Shown: piece by piece, positions 10,184 through 20,406 of the stretch
Layout: the number at the start of each line of letters is the position of its first letter
Position numbering within the stretch: position 1 is the first letter of the stretch
Assembly (NCBI GenBank): GCA_900770415.1
Contig: CAAGKN010000026.1
Location: forward strand, 1-64,000
From: Clostridia bacterium
GTDB taxonomy: Bacteria > Bacillota > Clostridia > TANB77 > CAG-508
Direction of reading: 5' to 3'
Length of the DNA stretch: 64,000 nt
Position numbers and translations under genes: made by a program
The notes under the pieces: model-generated
What the model was told of the DNA's origin: nothing
Database searches by the model: none
What the model saw: the letters and a program-made list of their open reading frames with translations, nothing else

Positions 10184-10201
10184 TGCTTATTAATTTTTAT
10201 A

Positions 10202-10678
10202 TTAGTTATTATTTTTTAGCCATGAAACTGAAAGTTTATTTTTTATTTCTTCTCTTGCTAAATCGCTTGCTATTTCATAATTAACTGGTGCAACTAAGAA
10301 TATTGCGTTTGATACTTTTTGGATATGTCCATCTAAAGCATGAACTCCACCACTAATAAAGTCTACAATTCTTCTTGCTACATCTTTATTTACATATTCC
10401 AAATTAACTATTATAGATTTCTTCTCTTTTAAATAGTTACATATTTCTTCTGATTGTTCAAAAGAAGTTGGTTGTGTTATTACCATTTTTATTTGTTGTG
10501 GTTGTGGCATACTAACAACTTTGCTTTTTCTTCCGAAAAGCCCCTTTTCTTCTACTTCTTCTGGTTCCTCGTCTCTTTCATATCCATATATATTTTCATT
10601 ATCATTCTCTACTTCTTCATCATTTGCAGTATCTACTCCTAAAAAATCCCATACTTTATTCATAATTGCTCCTGCCAT
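10202..10678 (-). CDS. sepF: Cell division protein SepF
   Basis: FtsZ-tethering protein. It has an N-terminal amphipathic helix (MAGAIMNKVWDFLGV), an acidic linker, and the C-terminal domain with VVITQPTSFE-like VITQPTSFEQSEEICNYLK and FISGGVHALDGHIQKVSNAIFLVAP. The length of 158 residues is normal. AGGAGG precedes the first ATG. It is upstream of divIVA and downstream of the HlyD-like gene. Confidence 0.95.
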   Translation of the reverse strand: MAGAIMNKVWDFLGVDTANDEEVENDNENIYGYERDEEPEEVEEKGLFGRKSKVVSMPQPQQIKMVITQPTSFEQSEEICNYLKEKKSIIVNLEYVNKDVARRIVDFISGGVHALDGHIQKVSNAIFLVAPVNYEIASDLAREEIKNKLSVSWLKNNN

Positions 10679-10807
10679 TAAAAAAACCTCCTAATTTTTT
10701 TCTCCTTCGTAATTTTCATATTATAAGTATCTATCTTTTCTTTCAAATTGTCAATACTTTTATTGATTGTAACTAAATCTTAATTTGCTTGTAACATTTT
10801 TGTAATA

Positions 10808-12100
10808 TTATTCTACGTTTTTCAAGTCCGGATTTAATATTATCTCATCATATATAGTAACTTGCCTCATGTTGTTTATTTGTGCGGTTGTAAAGCCTAA
10901 TTCTTTTAGTTCCTTTGAATCATAGTTACTAACTATGCAATAATTTTCCCCTTCTTTACGTATTTTTACTAGTATTTTGCTTAAATATCCTCCGCGGTTT
11001 CTTACTATGTAACTTAATCCATTATCATATATAATTGCTGATTTTGGCACTTTTAGTCCTTCATATTCCCACCATATTACATCAATCGATATTTTTCTAT
11101 AATCAATTAATTTTTCAACACAATCATTTATTTTTAGAACTAATACTACATAATTATCTTTTTCGTTTTTGTATTCAATACTTGCCGTTACATTCTCTTG
11201 TGTTGAAAGTCTTAAAGTTACTTTATCTCCTATGCTTGCTTCTTTTGCTTCTTTTGAATTCATAATTGTTGCAATATAGCATTCATAGTTATTTATTATT
11301 TTTCCAGCCTCTGAGTTTGAACTTACTATTTGTCCGGTTTTTAAACCTAAATCTTCTAAAAATTTTTTATCTAATTTTTCAAAACCATTTGGTGTTAGTG
11401 CTTCTTCTAAATTGTCTATTCTGTACGAAACCACTCCACTCATAGGTGCTGTTACATATTCTGAGTTTTTCTTTAGTTCTTCATCATATTTGTCCTTTTC
11501 TTGAATTAATCCATTTATATATGAACCTGCTTGGCTTAAGTCTCCTGCGATCTTTGATTTTTTTGTAATATATGTATCTATATCTTTTTTATGTTCTTTT
11601 ATTTTTTGTATTTCGTTTTCGGTATTTATGCCATCTATTTTGCTATCTATTTGGCTATCTAAAGCATTTATATCACCAGAAAGTATTTGTGTATTTCCTG
11701 AAATTGCTTTTTGAATTTTTTCGTTTGTTTCTGCTATTTTCTGTTTTATATCTTCTTCATTTGCTCCATAATATCTAAATACATTTTCTCCTTTTGCTAC
11801 TTTTTCTCCTTCGGCTTTTATTTGAACCATACCATTTTTGTAATTTGTGCCTTTTACTATTTTTTCTTCTCTAATTACATAACCTGTTACACTTTCCTCA
11901 CTAGATATAGAGCCATTTTCAATAATAAATGTATTTGTTGGTACAGCCACCAAACTTATTATTTCGTATAATGCATACACTAAAAATGAAATTATTAAAA
12001 CTAATAATATTATGCCTAATACTTTGTTTTTATTAACTTTTTTTGTACTGTTTTTTTTCTTCCTGCTATTTTTGTTTTCTTTTACATTCTTATTAGCCAA
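10808..12100 (-). CDS. HlyD-like membrane-fusion protein
   Basis: Single-pass membrane protein: a basic N-terminus (residues 1-26), a transmembrane helix (about 27-52), a lipoyl-like half-motif (GYVIREEKIVKG...VAKGENVFRY), a coiled coil, and a second lipoyl/beta-barrel region (VTAPMSGVVSYRI). This order matches periplasmic-adaptor or HlyD_D23-type proteins often found next to sepF in Clostridia. The start is a TTG at 12100 with AGGAGG 9 bases before it. Arg CGC is used here directly before GGA (NRGGY), whereas CGG is not. Role unknown. Confidence 0.8.
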   Translation of the reverse strand: MANKNVKENKNSRKKKNSTKKVNKNKVLGIILLVLIISFLVYALYEIISLVAVPTNTFIIENGSISSEESVTGYVIREEKIVKGTNYKNGMVQIKAEGEKVAKGENVFRYYGANEEDIKQKIAETNEKIQKAISGNTQILSGDINALDSQIDSKIDGINTENEIQKIKEHKKDIDTYITKKSKIAGDLSQAGSYINGLIQEKDKYDEELKKNSEYVTAPMSGVVSYRIDNLEEALTPNGFEKLDKKFLEDLGLKTGQIVSSNSEAGKIINNYECYIATIMNSKEAKEASIGDKVTLRLSTQENVTASIEYKNEKDNYVVLVLKINDCVEKLIDYRKISIDVIWWEYEGLKVPKSAIIYDNGLSYIVRNRGGYLSKILVKIRKEGENYCIVSNYDSKELKELGFTTAQINNMRQVTIYDEIILNPDLKNVE

Positions 12101-12115
12101 TGTTTAATTCCTCCT

Positions 12116-13035
12116 TTAGGACATTTTTAGTATAATATTCACATTATCTTTTGCCTCATTTGTTCCATCTAGCCAATATATTTCTTTATTTTTTCTAAAC
12201 CACGTTAGTTGTCTTTTGGCATATCTTCGTGTTTCCATTTTTAATTTTTCTATCATTTCTTCTTTTTGAATATTTCCATTTAAGTATTCTACTACTTCTT
12301 TATAGCCGAAGTCCTTGCATTGCTGTTGGAAATTTGGTGTATTTTTTTAGTATGTATTTTACTTCCTCTATAAGTCCTTGTTCCAACATTATATCTACCC
12401 TTTGGTTTATTCTATCATATAAAATTTGTCTGTCCATGTTTATTCCAAAAACTTTGTAATCATATTTTACTTCATTTTTTCTTGATTCTAAATCTTGCTG
12501 AGTTTTTGTTTTTCCTGTTTTATGGTATATTTCTAGTATTCGTATAATTCTTTTTTGGTCATTCTTGCTTATTTTATTTGCTGCTTCTGGATCTATTTCT
12601 AATGCTTTTTTGTATAAATTTTCTAATCCTTCATTTTGCGCAATTTCGTTTAAATGTTCTCTATATTTCATGTCTATTTCTTCATTTGCAAATTCTATTC
12701 CATATATTAAAGAATTTATATATAGTCCTGTTCCACCACAAATAATAGGCATTTTACCTTTTTGTAAAATTTGTTCTATACATTCCTCTGCTTGTTTTTT
12801 AAAATCAGAAACACTATATCTTTCTTCTGGTGAGATTATGTCTAACATATAATGCTTAATTCCTTGCATTTCATCTTCCAAAACTTTAGCTGTTCCTATA
12901 TTCATATCTTTATATATTTGCATAGAATCTGCCGAGATTATCTCTCCATTTATTTTTTTAGCAAGTTCTATTGCAAGACCAGACTTTCCGTGAAGCCGTT
13001 GGTCCTACAATAACTATTACTTTTGGTTTGTTCAT
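12116..13035 (-). CDS. miaA: tRNA dimethylallyltransferase, read through two CGG +1 frameshifts
   Basis: Adds the isopentenyl group to A37 of tRNAs reading UNN codons. ATG at 13035 begins MNKPKVIVIVGPTAS; then CGG interrupts the P-loop. Skipping C gives GPTASGKSGLA. The second interruption is 227 codons on, at TAMQGL-CGG-CTA; skipping C gives AMQGLGYKEVVEYL and the conserved C-terminal RRYAKRQLTWFR, ending at 12116. The joined protein is 305 residues, the family norm. The second site is the only CGGC among 13. Start lies 20 bases after the mutL stop; the HlyD-like gene follows 15 bases downstream. Confidence 0.93.
12306..12308 (-). other. miaA: CGG +1 recoding site 2 in miaA (CGGC)
   Basis: Zero frame GGA CTT CGG CTA TAA stops at once. 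Shifted frame GGA CTT (C) GGC TAT AAA gives G-L-G-Y-K, the MiaA motif. Here glycine is GGC rather than GGA. Confidence 0.85.
12988..12990 (-). other. miaA: CGG +1 recoding site 1 in miaA
   Basis: Zero frame GCT TCA CGG AAA; shifted frame GCT TCA (C) GGA AAG TCT restores the Walker A glycine-lysine-serine. Confidence 0.87.
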
Positions 13036-13054
13036 TTTTATTTCCTTTATAAAA

Positions 13055-15127
13055 TTATTTTCTATTAAATTTACGTTCTATATCATATCTTGTCATTTTA
13101 ATTGCTGTTGGTCTTCCATGTGGACATGTAAATGGATTTGGTAAAACCAATAATTGTCTCATTAATGTATCCACTTCTTCATTTGTTAATTTCATATTTG
13201 CTTTTACTGCAGCTTTGCACGCTATTGTACTAATAAACTTATCTTCTTTTTCTTGTTTTGCAGTTATTGCAACTGTATCTATTTCGTCTAATATTTCTAA
13301 GAATAATTCTTTTGTGTCTAAGTCCATACATAATGAAGGAACTCCTATTAGTCTTATTGTGTTATCTCCAAATTCTTCTATTATAAATCCAGCTTTTTTA
13401 AATAATTCTGTGTTTTCTTTTACAATTGCTCTTTCTTTGTGTGATAGTTCTATTATGTCTGGTAATAGCATTATCTGAGAATCTTTTTCCATGTTATTGT
13501 AAAAATTCTTTTTAACTTTTTCATACATAACTCTCTCATGTGCTGCATGTTGGTCTATTATATAAATTTCATCTTTCATTTCGATTACTAAATATGTAGA
13601 AAATAAAGCTCCTATAAATTTATATTTTGGAATTGCATTATAATTTTCTTTTTCTTCAAATACAGATATATTTCCTACTTCTTTTAGAGTTTTAACATCT
13701 ATTTTATTAGAATCTTCTTCTATTTTTTGTGTTTCTGGAAGCTTTCCAAATGTTTTTACATACATTTCATCAAAATCCTTGCTTGTAGGTTCTTCTACTT
13801 TAGGATTCTCTAATTCTTTTTGTCTTTCTATTATATCTTCCATTTTGTCTTTTTGTTCTTGTGTTGGTATTTCCACTTTCTCTGGTTGTCCTACATTTTT
13901 TTGTGCAAATATTTCTTGAAGTGTATTTGTGCTATAATTCTCTATAAATTCATCTGCATCTTTTTCTTTCTTTTTAAATAATCCCATAAATCCAGATTTT
14001 TTTATATCTTCCGTTTCTACTTTTGGCTCTACTACTTGTTCTGTTTTTATTTGATTTTCTTCTAGTTTTGCAGGTTCTTGATTTACTTCTAATTTTCGCT
14101 CTTCTACTATTGGCTCTCTTTCTACTTCTTTTACTAAATCTCCCTTTAATAAAGTATCTTTTACGCTATGATATATTGCTTTAAATACTTTTTGTTCTTC
14201 TTGAAATCTTATTTCTAGTTTTGTTGGATGTACATTTACATCTATTTTATTAGGTTCTATTTCAATATTTAAAACAACCACTCCATATTTTCCTATTGGA
14301 ATTAAGCCTTTAAATGCTTGTTCTACTCCTGCAGATAATGTTTTGTCTTTTATATATCTTTTATTTACAAAAAACATTTGGTAACTTCTATTGTTTCTTG
14401 CAATTTCTGGTTTTCCTATTGCTCCTGTTACTTTTATTCCTTCATACTCATAATTTACTTCTAAAAGTCCCTCTGCGATTTCTTTTCCGTATATTGTATA
14501 TATTACTGTTTTTAAATCGCCATTTCCATTTGTTTGTATTATTGTTTTATTTTCATTTATAAGTTTTATTGCTATATTAGGATTTGCAATTGCTATTCTT
14601 GTTACTGCATCTTCAATATATCCTGCTTCTGTAAAATCTTTTTTTAAGAATTTATATCTAACAGGTGTATTAAAGAATAAATTGCTTACTGTTATTGTTG
14701 TTCCTTTTTGTGATGCTGAATCTTCTATTTCTAAGATTTTTCCACCTTCAACTACTATTTTGTGTCCAATACTGTCATCTTCTGTTTTGCTTCCTAATTC
14801 CACGTGTGCAATAGCTGCAATACTTGCTAAAGCTTCACCTCTAAACCCCATTGACTTTACATTTTCCAAATCATCTGCTTTTCTTATTTTGCTTGTTGCA
14901 TGTCTCTCAAATGCAAATTCTAAATCGTCTTTGCTCATTCCTGAACCATTATCTATAATTCTTATTTTAGAAATTCCACCATTTTGTATTTCTACTGTTA
15001 TATTTGTTGCTCCTGCGTCTATTGAATTTTCTACTAATTCTTTTACTACAGATGCTGGCCTTTCTATAACCTCACCTGCAGCAATTTTATTTATTGTTAA
15101 TTCATCTAATAATACAATTTTACCCAA
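13055..15127 (-). CDS. mutL: DNA mismatch repair protein MutL
   Basis: GHKL ATPase with IAAGEVIERPASVVKELVENSIDAGA (residues 15-40) and GFRGEALASI (about 94). A long charged linker follows (residues 340-500), then the C-terminal endonuclease domain with DQHAAHERVMYE (about residue 555), the metal motif of MutL enzymes that nick DNA, and CPHGRPTAI at the end. Length 690. It is the first gene of a mutL-miaA-HlyD-like-sepF-divIVA run. Intact, no CGG codon. Confidence 0.97.
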   Translation of the reverse strand: MGKIVLLDELTINKIAAGEVIERPASVVKELVENSIDAGATNITVEIQNGGISKIRIIDNGSGMSKDDLEFAFERHATSKIRKADDLENVKSMGFRGEALASIAAIAHVELGSKTEDDSIGHKIVVEGGKILEIEDSASQKGTTITVSNLFFNTPVRYKFLKKDFTEAGYIEDAVTRIAIANPNIAIKLINENKTIIQTNGNGDLKTVIYTIYGKEIAEGLLEVNYEYEGIKVTGAIGKPEIARNNRSYQMFFVNKRYIKDKTLSAGVEQAFKGLIPIGKYGVVVLNIEIEPNKIDVNVHPTKLEIRFQEEQKVFKAIYHSVKDTLLKGDLVKEVEREPIVEERKLEVNQEPAKLEENQIKTEQVVEPKVETEDIKKSGFMGLFKKKEKDADEFIENYSTNTLQEIFAQKNVGQPEKVEIPTQEQKDKMEDIIERQKELENPKVEEPTSKDFDEMYVKTFGKLPETQKIEEDSNKIDVKTLKEVGNISVFEEKENYNAIPKYKFIGALFSTYLVIEMKDEIYIIDQHAAHERVMYEKVKKNFYNNMEKDSQIMLLPDIIELSHKERAIVKENTELFKKAGFIIEEFGDNTIRLIGVPSLCMDLDTKELFLEILDEIDTVAITAKQEKEDKFISTIACKAAVKANMKLTNEEVDTLMRQLLVLPNPFTCPHGRPTAIKMTRYDIERKFNRK

Positions 15128-15212
15128 TTTAATTCCTCCTTAAATTCATACTGAATTATATCATTAAACAAAAAAAAATTGTATATGTTTTTTATAAAAA
15201 TTATTAATAGCA

Positions 15213-15284
15213 TTTTGTTGAATAGGAAAATCTTCAATTTTTCCTATTCAACAAAAAATCAGTTTTATTTAAATAAAACTGATT
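15213..15284. terminator. Two consecutive hairpins between mutL and the ROK gene
   Basis: The first stem is TTTTGTTGAATAGGAAAA with its complement (15213-15256, 18 base pairs). The second is a perfect 26-base palindrome with T-tail (about 15259-15284), placed to terminate the ROK gene's upstream neighbour or insulate mutL. Confidence 0.7.
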
Positions 15285-15291
15285 TTTTATT

Positions 15292-16191
15292 TTATATCAT
15301 TGCTGCTCCTATCATTCCAGCATCATTTTTTAATTCTGCAATTACAATTTTAGGTATTTGCTCTTTATTGTATAATTCTGTTTTTTCATTTATTTTATCT
15401 TGCAATCTTTTTAGTAGCATATCATAATGTCCAAAACTTCCACCTATTGATATTGCTTGTGGTTCAAATATGTTTATGAGGTTTGCTATTCCTATTTCTA
15501 AGTTCTGTGTATATTCATCCAATATTTCGTTTAACTTTTTATTATCTTTATTTTTTTCAATAAATTCTCTTATTTTTATTCCATCTATAGTGTTTAAGTT
15601 AAATTCTTTACTTATTTTTTCTTTTAATCTTCTCATTGAAGAATATACTTCAAAGCATCCTCTTCTTCCACAGCTACATTTTATTCCATCTTTATTTATT
15701 ACTGTATGGCCAACTTCAAAACCTGAATATCTTTTAGGTCTTAATAATTTTCCATTTAAATAGACTGCTCCTCCAACACCTGTACCAATTATCAAAAATA
15801 TTGCATCTTCATAATTCTTTAAACTTCCAAATTCTTTTTCTGCAATCGCTGCACATTTTGCATCATTTTCTAAATGTATTGGCACATCAAAATGTTTTTT
15901 TAGTTTTTTAACAACCTCAAAATCGTCTATCCCTAGGTTTTCAGCTTTTATAACAGTCGTTTCTGATACTGTTCCTGGGAAGGCAATTCCAATGCTTTCT
16001 ATTTCTTCTTTTTTTACATCATTATTGTCTATAATTTTGTTTATTAGTTCTATTATTGTTTCTAAAACTATGTTAGACATATCTTCTTGTATTTTATCAT
16101 AGTCTTTTTCAGCTTTTAATACTAATTTGCCATCTTTATTTACGAGTCCTAATCCAATATGGCTACCGCCAACATCAACGCCAATCCTCAT
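15292..16191 (-). CDS. ROK-family sugar kinase
   Basis: ASKHA-fold kinase with the phosphate-1 motif GVDVGGSHIGLGLV at the N-terminus, IGTGVGGAVYLNG (about residue 137), the zinc motif CSCGRRGCFE (about residue 174) and SIGGSFG near the C-terminus. This pattern fits glucokinase or another hexokinase of the ROK family; there is no DNA-binding domain, so it is not a ROK repressor. Length 299. It follows pilC by 27 bases on the same strand. Confidence 0.88.
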   Translation of the reverse strand: MRIGVDVGGSHIGLGLVNKDGKLVLKAEKDYDKIQEDMSNIVLETIIELINKIIDNNDVKKEEIESIGIAFPGTVSETTVIKAENLGIDDFEVVKKLKKHFDVPIHLENDAKCAAIAEKEFGSLKNYEDAIFLIIGTGVGGAVYLNGKLLRPKRYSGFEVGHTVINKDGIKCSCGRRGCFEVYSSMRRLKEKISKEFNLNTIDGIKIREFIEKNKDNKKLNEILDEYTQNLEIGIANLINIFEPQAISIGGSFGHYDMLLKRLQDKINEKTELYNKEQIPKIVIAELKNDAGMIGAAMI

Positions 16192-16218
16192 AATATTCCT
16201 CCAGAATCAATTTGTATT

Positions 16219-17565
16219 TTATAAGTATGCTGAGAATAACCATGTACCCATGTACATTTGTATTAATGGTACTAATACTACTATTGTTACAAATATTAGC
16301 ATTAAACCAACTATTACATATATTATTTGTGGCAATACTTTCATTATTCTTTTCATACTTTCATCTATTTCTATTTCCATGTAGTCTAACAGTTTTTGCA
16401 TCATTTCTGCCAAGTCTGTTTGCATACCAATTTTTAGCATTTCTGTAGCCATTGGCGCAGAAAATCCAGCTTTTTCAAAAGGTTCTATCCAACTTTGGCC
16501 TATTAATATATTATTTATAGCTGATTCGATTAATGACATCATTACTAAATTAGTTGATATATTTTTACTTGTTTCTAATGCATCTTGTAATCTCATTCCA
16601 TTTTGGATGTTTAACAATATTGCTCTAATTAATCTTGTAAAGTCTATTGCATATATTAGTCTTCCAAAAACCGGCATTCTGTATTTAAAATAGTGGAAAT
16701 TGTATTTTCCTTGTGGAGTTCTTACATAGAAAAATATTGCACTTGCTATACCTAATATTACTATTAGTGGAATATACCAGTGTGCTACTGCTCTATCCAA
16801 GAAATCTGCAAACCATAATGTCATTGCAGGTAATTGATCCTTACTTCCTACAGATTCCAATACTCCTTGAAGTGAAGGTACTGCTATAATTGTTCCTCCT
16901 ATAAGTAAAACTATAAGCCCTAAAAACATTGTAAGGTTTGGTACTAATACTGATTTTATTTTTCTATTTAATTCCATGGTATCATCTAAGTATTTAACCG
17001 CTTGTTCTAATGCTCTTGTAAGCGACCCAGAAAGTTCTCCTACTTTTATCATGTTTATATAAATTGGAGGGAATACACCTTCGTAATATTCCATTGTAGT
17101 GTACATATTTTCTCCGGCTTCTACTCCTAAAAGTATGTCCTCTAAAATTCCTTTTAAAGATGGGTTTTCTGTACTTTCTATTATTGTGCTTAATGCATGA
17201 ATATTATTAAAGTTAGCTTTTTTTAACAAATAGAAATCTTGTGTAAAGATTACTAAATCTTTATTTGTAATTTTAGAGCTAGTAACATTTGAAAATAGTG
17301 CCTTTTTTATTCTCTCTTTTCTAGACATCATACTTTTTTCTATTTCTTTACTTCTTATGTTTTTTAATATACTACTACTGCTTTCTACATTTCTTTTCTG
17401 TTTTTTTAGGGTTCTGCTTCCTCTTGCATTTATTTGTGTAACAGATATTGGTAAAAGGTCATTATTTTTCAAACGTCTTAGTAAAATAAATCTATTTATT
17501 TCTTCCACTCTGTTTGTAACAACTTGCCCATTTTTAGTCGCAGCTTTATATATAAATATAGGCAT
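16219..17565 (-). CDS. pilC: Type IV pilus inner-membrane platform protein (PilC/GspF)
   Basis: Polytopic platform protein. It has two T2SSF domains, one around residues 115-240 (FTQDFYLLKKANFNNIHAL; GELSGSLTRALEQ) and one around 315-440 (DFTRLIRAILLNIQNGMRL; QTDLAEMMQKL), with membrane helices after each. It anchors the PilB and PilT motors. Last gene of the pilus operon; starts 21 bases after pilT. Confidence 0.92.
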   Translation of the reverse strand: MPIFIYKAATKNGQVVTNRVEEINRFILLRRLKNNDLLPISVTQINARGSRTLKKQKRNVESSSSILKNIRSKEIEKSMMSRKERIKKALFSNVTSSKITNKDLVIFTQDFYLLKKANFNNIHALSTIIESTENPSLKGILEDILLGVEAGENMYTTMEYYEGVFPPIYINMIKVGELSGSLTRALEQAVKYLDDTMELNRKIKSVLVPNLTMFLGLIVLLIGGTIIAVPSLQGVLESVGSKDQLPAMTLWFADFLDRAVAHWYIPLIVILGIASAIFFYVRTPQGKYNFHYFKYRMPVFGRLIYAIDFTRLIRAILLNIQNGMRLQDALETSKNISTNLVMMSLIESAINNILIGQSWIEPFEKAGFSAPMATEMLKIGMQTDLAEMMQKLLDYMEIEIDESMKRIMKVLPQIIYVIVGLMLIFVTIVVLVPLIQMYMGTWLFSAYL

Positions 17566-17585
17566 TTCTGGAATCCTCCATTCTT

Positions 17586-18696
17586 CTAGTTTTGAATTTG
17601 TCCTCTTTTAATTTTCATTTGCATTATTGTTCTATTTAAAACTTCTATGTTTTTTTCTTCTATTTGAGCTTTTGCTTGTTGTAATGTTATTTTTTCTTCT
17701 ACAAATAATTTAGCTATAGAATTTATTAGACTTATACTTCCTTTATCTATATTTGATTGTATTGCATCTTCTAATTCTGATACGCTAAATTTTTCTTTTC
17801 TTATGCAACCAGCAACAATATTATCTACAACCATTACTTCTGGTAATAGCACTAGTTTACCATCTGTGCCTTTCAATAATCTTTGTGATACTACTAATTT
17901 TAATAATGCTGACATTAAATATTTTATACTAGCTTGGTCTCTTACTTCATAAAAGTTTATCATTCTATCTATTGTTTCTGCGCAAGATTTTGTATGTAAT
18001 GTTCCTATTACCAAGTGTCCTGATTCTGCCATATCTATTGCAGCTTCCATTGTTTCTCTATCTCTAATCTCTCCAATTACTAATATGTCGCAGTCCTCTC
18101 TTAGAGCATTTTTTACACCATCTCTAAAATTAGGAACATCTCCACCTCTTCCAACTTCTTTTTGAACAATTACAGATTTTTTACATTCATGTTTAAATTC
18201 TACTGGCTTTTCTAGTGTTAATATTTTTTTATTTTCTTTTTCATTTATTTCATTTATTAGAGCATTTAATGTTGTTGTTTTTCCGTGAATTTGTCTTTCC
18301 TGTAACTAAAATTAAGCCTTGTGGTTGAAGTGTCATTCTTCTAACAATGTCTGGTACTCCTAATTGTTGAAATGTAGGAAGTGTATTTTTTATAATTCTT
18401 AGAGTAAATGTTGGTTTGTCATCTGCTGATGATATATTTACTCTTAGTCTTATATTTTCATATTCGAATGATGTATCAAGTCTTTTTGTTTCATGGTAAA
18501 TTTCATCTTTATCTATATTTCCTCTTACAAAATAATCATAAGCTTCATATAACTCGTCTTCACCTAGTACATCTGCTGTTTCACTTTCTTGTAATTCTCT
18601 TGCAACTCTAAGTACAGGCTTTAACCCAAAAATCAAGTGTACGTCTGATGCATCTTTTTCTATGGCTTCGTCTAAAACTTTATTCATATTTAACAT
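17586..18696 (-). CDS. pilT: Twitching motility / pilus retraction ATPase, read through one CGG +1 frameshift
   Basis: Secretion-superfamily hexameric ATPase. Residues 1-137 contain the N-terminal PAS-like domain (DASDVHLIFGLKPVLRV) and run into the Walker A as VTGKTNS, where CGG follows. Skipping C yields VTGKTNSGKTTTLNA and then the Walker B/His-box region (about residues 195-225, overlapping MEAAIDMAESGHLVIGTLHT) through AETIDRMINFY to 17586, for 369 residues. Without the shift translation stops 11 codons later. It sits 12 bases after pilB. Confidence 0.93.
18283..18285 (-). other. pilT: CGG +1 recoding site in pilT
   Basis: Zero frame AAT TCA CGG AAA AAC; shifted frame AAT TCA (C) GGA AAA ACA restores the Walker A GKT. 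The local context TTCACGGAAA is the same as at miaA site 1. Confidence 0.87.
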
Positions 18697-18708
18697 TTTT
18701 TGTTCCCC

Positions 18709-20337
18709 CTAGTATAATATAATTTTTCTATCAAGTTCATCTAATGTTGTTATTCCGTCAATTACTTTTCTTATTCCATCAACTAATAATGGCTTAAAGC
18801 TTCCTTTTAATGCTTCTTTTCTTATCTCTATACTAGATGCTCCATTTACTATTAGTTCTTTTATATTATCTTCTAGTGATAGAACTTCAAATATTCCTAT
18901 TCTGTCATAATATCCACTATTATTGCATTCTTTACATCCAACTGGATCGTAAGTGTATTTATTTGTTAAATCAAATTCAACATTATATTTTTCGCCAATT
19001 CTTTTTATTAGTTCTTTTTCTTTATCAGTAAATTCTCTTTTCCTTGCACATTTTTTGCATACTTTTCTTACAAGTCTTTGTGAAACTGATGTTCCAACTG
19101 TACTAGAAATATCATAGTTAGATACTCCCATTTTTCTTAATCTAGTTATTACTTCTATGCTATCTATTGTATGAATTGTTGATAATACGTAGTGACCTGT
19201 TTGTCCTGCTTGAACTGCTATTTCCGCTGTTTCTCTATCTCTAATTTCCCCAACTAGTATAATATCTGGGTCTTGTCTTAATACTGTTCTTAATGAATCT
19301 GAAAATGTTAATTTTTCGTTTATTTCTATTTGGTTTAATCCAGCAATACGAATTTCAACTGGGTCTTCTATTGTTGTTATATTTATTTGTGGTTTATCTA
19401 AATAATCAATTATACTATATAAAGTAGTTGTTTTACCTTCACCTGTAGGTGCAGCAACTATTGTTATACTATTTCTTTTGTTAAAACAAGATTTAATAAA
19501 TTTATCATCGCCTGGAAATCCTAAATCTTCAAGTCCTCTAATATTCATGTTCTTTTTTAGTAATCTTAAAACAAATTTTTCTCCATAAATATTTTTTTGT
19601 GAAGATACACGAATATTGTAATCTGGATACATTATAATTCTACCATCTTGAGATTCTTGTTTCTCTTGATACATATTAGAAATTGCCTTTAATCTTCCTA
19701 TTATTTGTGATTGTTTTTCTTTTGGTATTTTAGCAGCGTTTACCAACTCTCCATCTATTCTATATCTTACTCTTACTTGATCATCTAGTGGTTCAATGTG
19801 AACATCACTTGCTCTTTTCTTTATTGCTGTTTTTATTATACTGTCTACTAATCCTGTTATATCAGTATTTGAACTTATGTCGTCATTTGCTGTTCCTTCT
19901 AAAGATTCTATTATTTGATTTATATTTTTCTCAAATGTAATATATTTTTCCATTACTAATCCCTTGTTTAAAAGAATTAGTCTTACTATTTCAACAGCTT
20001 TTTTGTCTAAAGTGTCTGCAAAGCATACTTTTATTTTACTTCCTGTTATTTCAAATGGAATAGCTTTATTCTTTTTTATTACGTCTATTGATATATAATC
20101 AGATGGATTTATTTTTATATCACTTTGAGTTAGTATAAGTGCTCTTTCATCCAAGATATCTCCTAGTGCCTGAATTAAAGAATATTCATCACATAAGCTA
20201 AGTGTATTTATTATTTCTATTATCTTTTTATTAGGGTTTTCTCTTTGGTATTCTAGTGCTCTGTTTATATCTTCTTCATTTACTAACCCTCTTTTTACTA
20301 ATTCTATACCTATTGGTCCTCTTCGTTTAGCATCCAT
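18709..20337 (-). CDS. pilB: Type IV pilus assembly ATPase (PilB/GspE)
   Basis: Motor for pilus extension. It has the N-terminal GspE-N (MshEN) region, the catalytic domain with Walker A APTGEGKTTT (about residue 296), Asp box, Walker B ILVGEIRDRETAEIAVQAGQTGH (about residue 355) and the four-cysteine zinc motif CKKC...CKEC (about residues 435-480). Length 542. The intact Walker A (GEGKTT) contrasts with the recoded one in pilT. Confidence 0.95.
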   Translation of the reverse strand: MDAKRRGPIGIELVKRGLVNEEDINRALEYQRENPNKKIIEIINTLSLCDEYSLIQALGDILDERALILTQSDIKINPSDYISIDVIKKNKAIPFEITGSKIKVCFADTLDKKAVEIVRLILLNKGLVMEKYITFEKNINQIIESLEGTANDDISSNTDITGLVDSIIKTAIKKRASDVHIEPLDDQVRVRYRIDGELVNAAKIPKEKQSQIIGRLKAISNMYQEKQESQDGRIIMYPDYNIRVSSQKNIYGEKFVLRLLKKNMNIRGLEDLGFPGDDKFIKSCFNKRNSITIVAAPTGEGKTTTLYSIIDYLDKPQINITTIEDPVEIRIAGLNQIEINEKLTFSDSLRTVLRQDPDIILVGEIRDRETAEIAVQAGQTGHYVLSTIHTIDSIEVITRLRKMGVSNYDISSTVGTSVSQRLVRKVCKKCARKREFTDKEKELIKRIGEKYNVEFDLTNKYTYDPVGCKECNNSGYYDRIGIFEVLSLEDNIKELIVNGASSIEIRKEALKGSFKPLLVDGIRKVIDGITTLDELDRKIILY

Positions 20338-20406
20338 TTTAGTTCCTCCTCTTTTGCATGATTATATATATTATTATAATATATATATTAATTTTTTTAT
20401 ATAATT

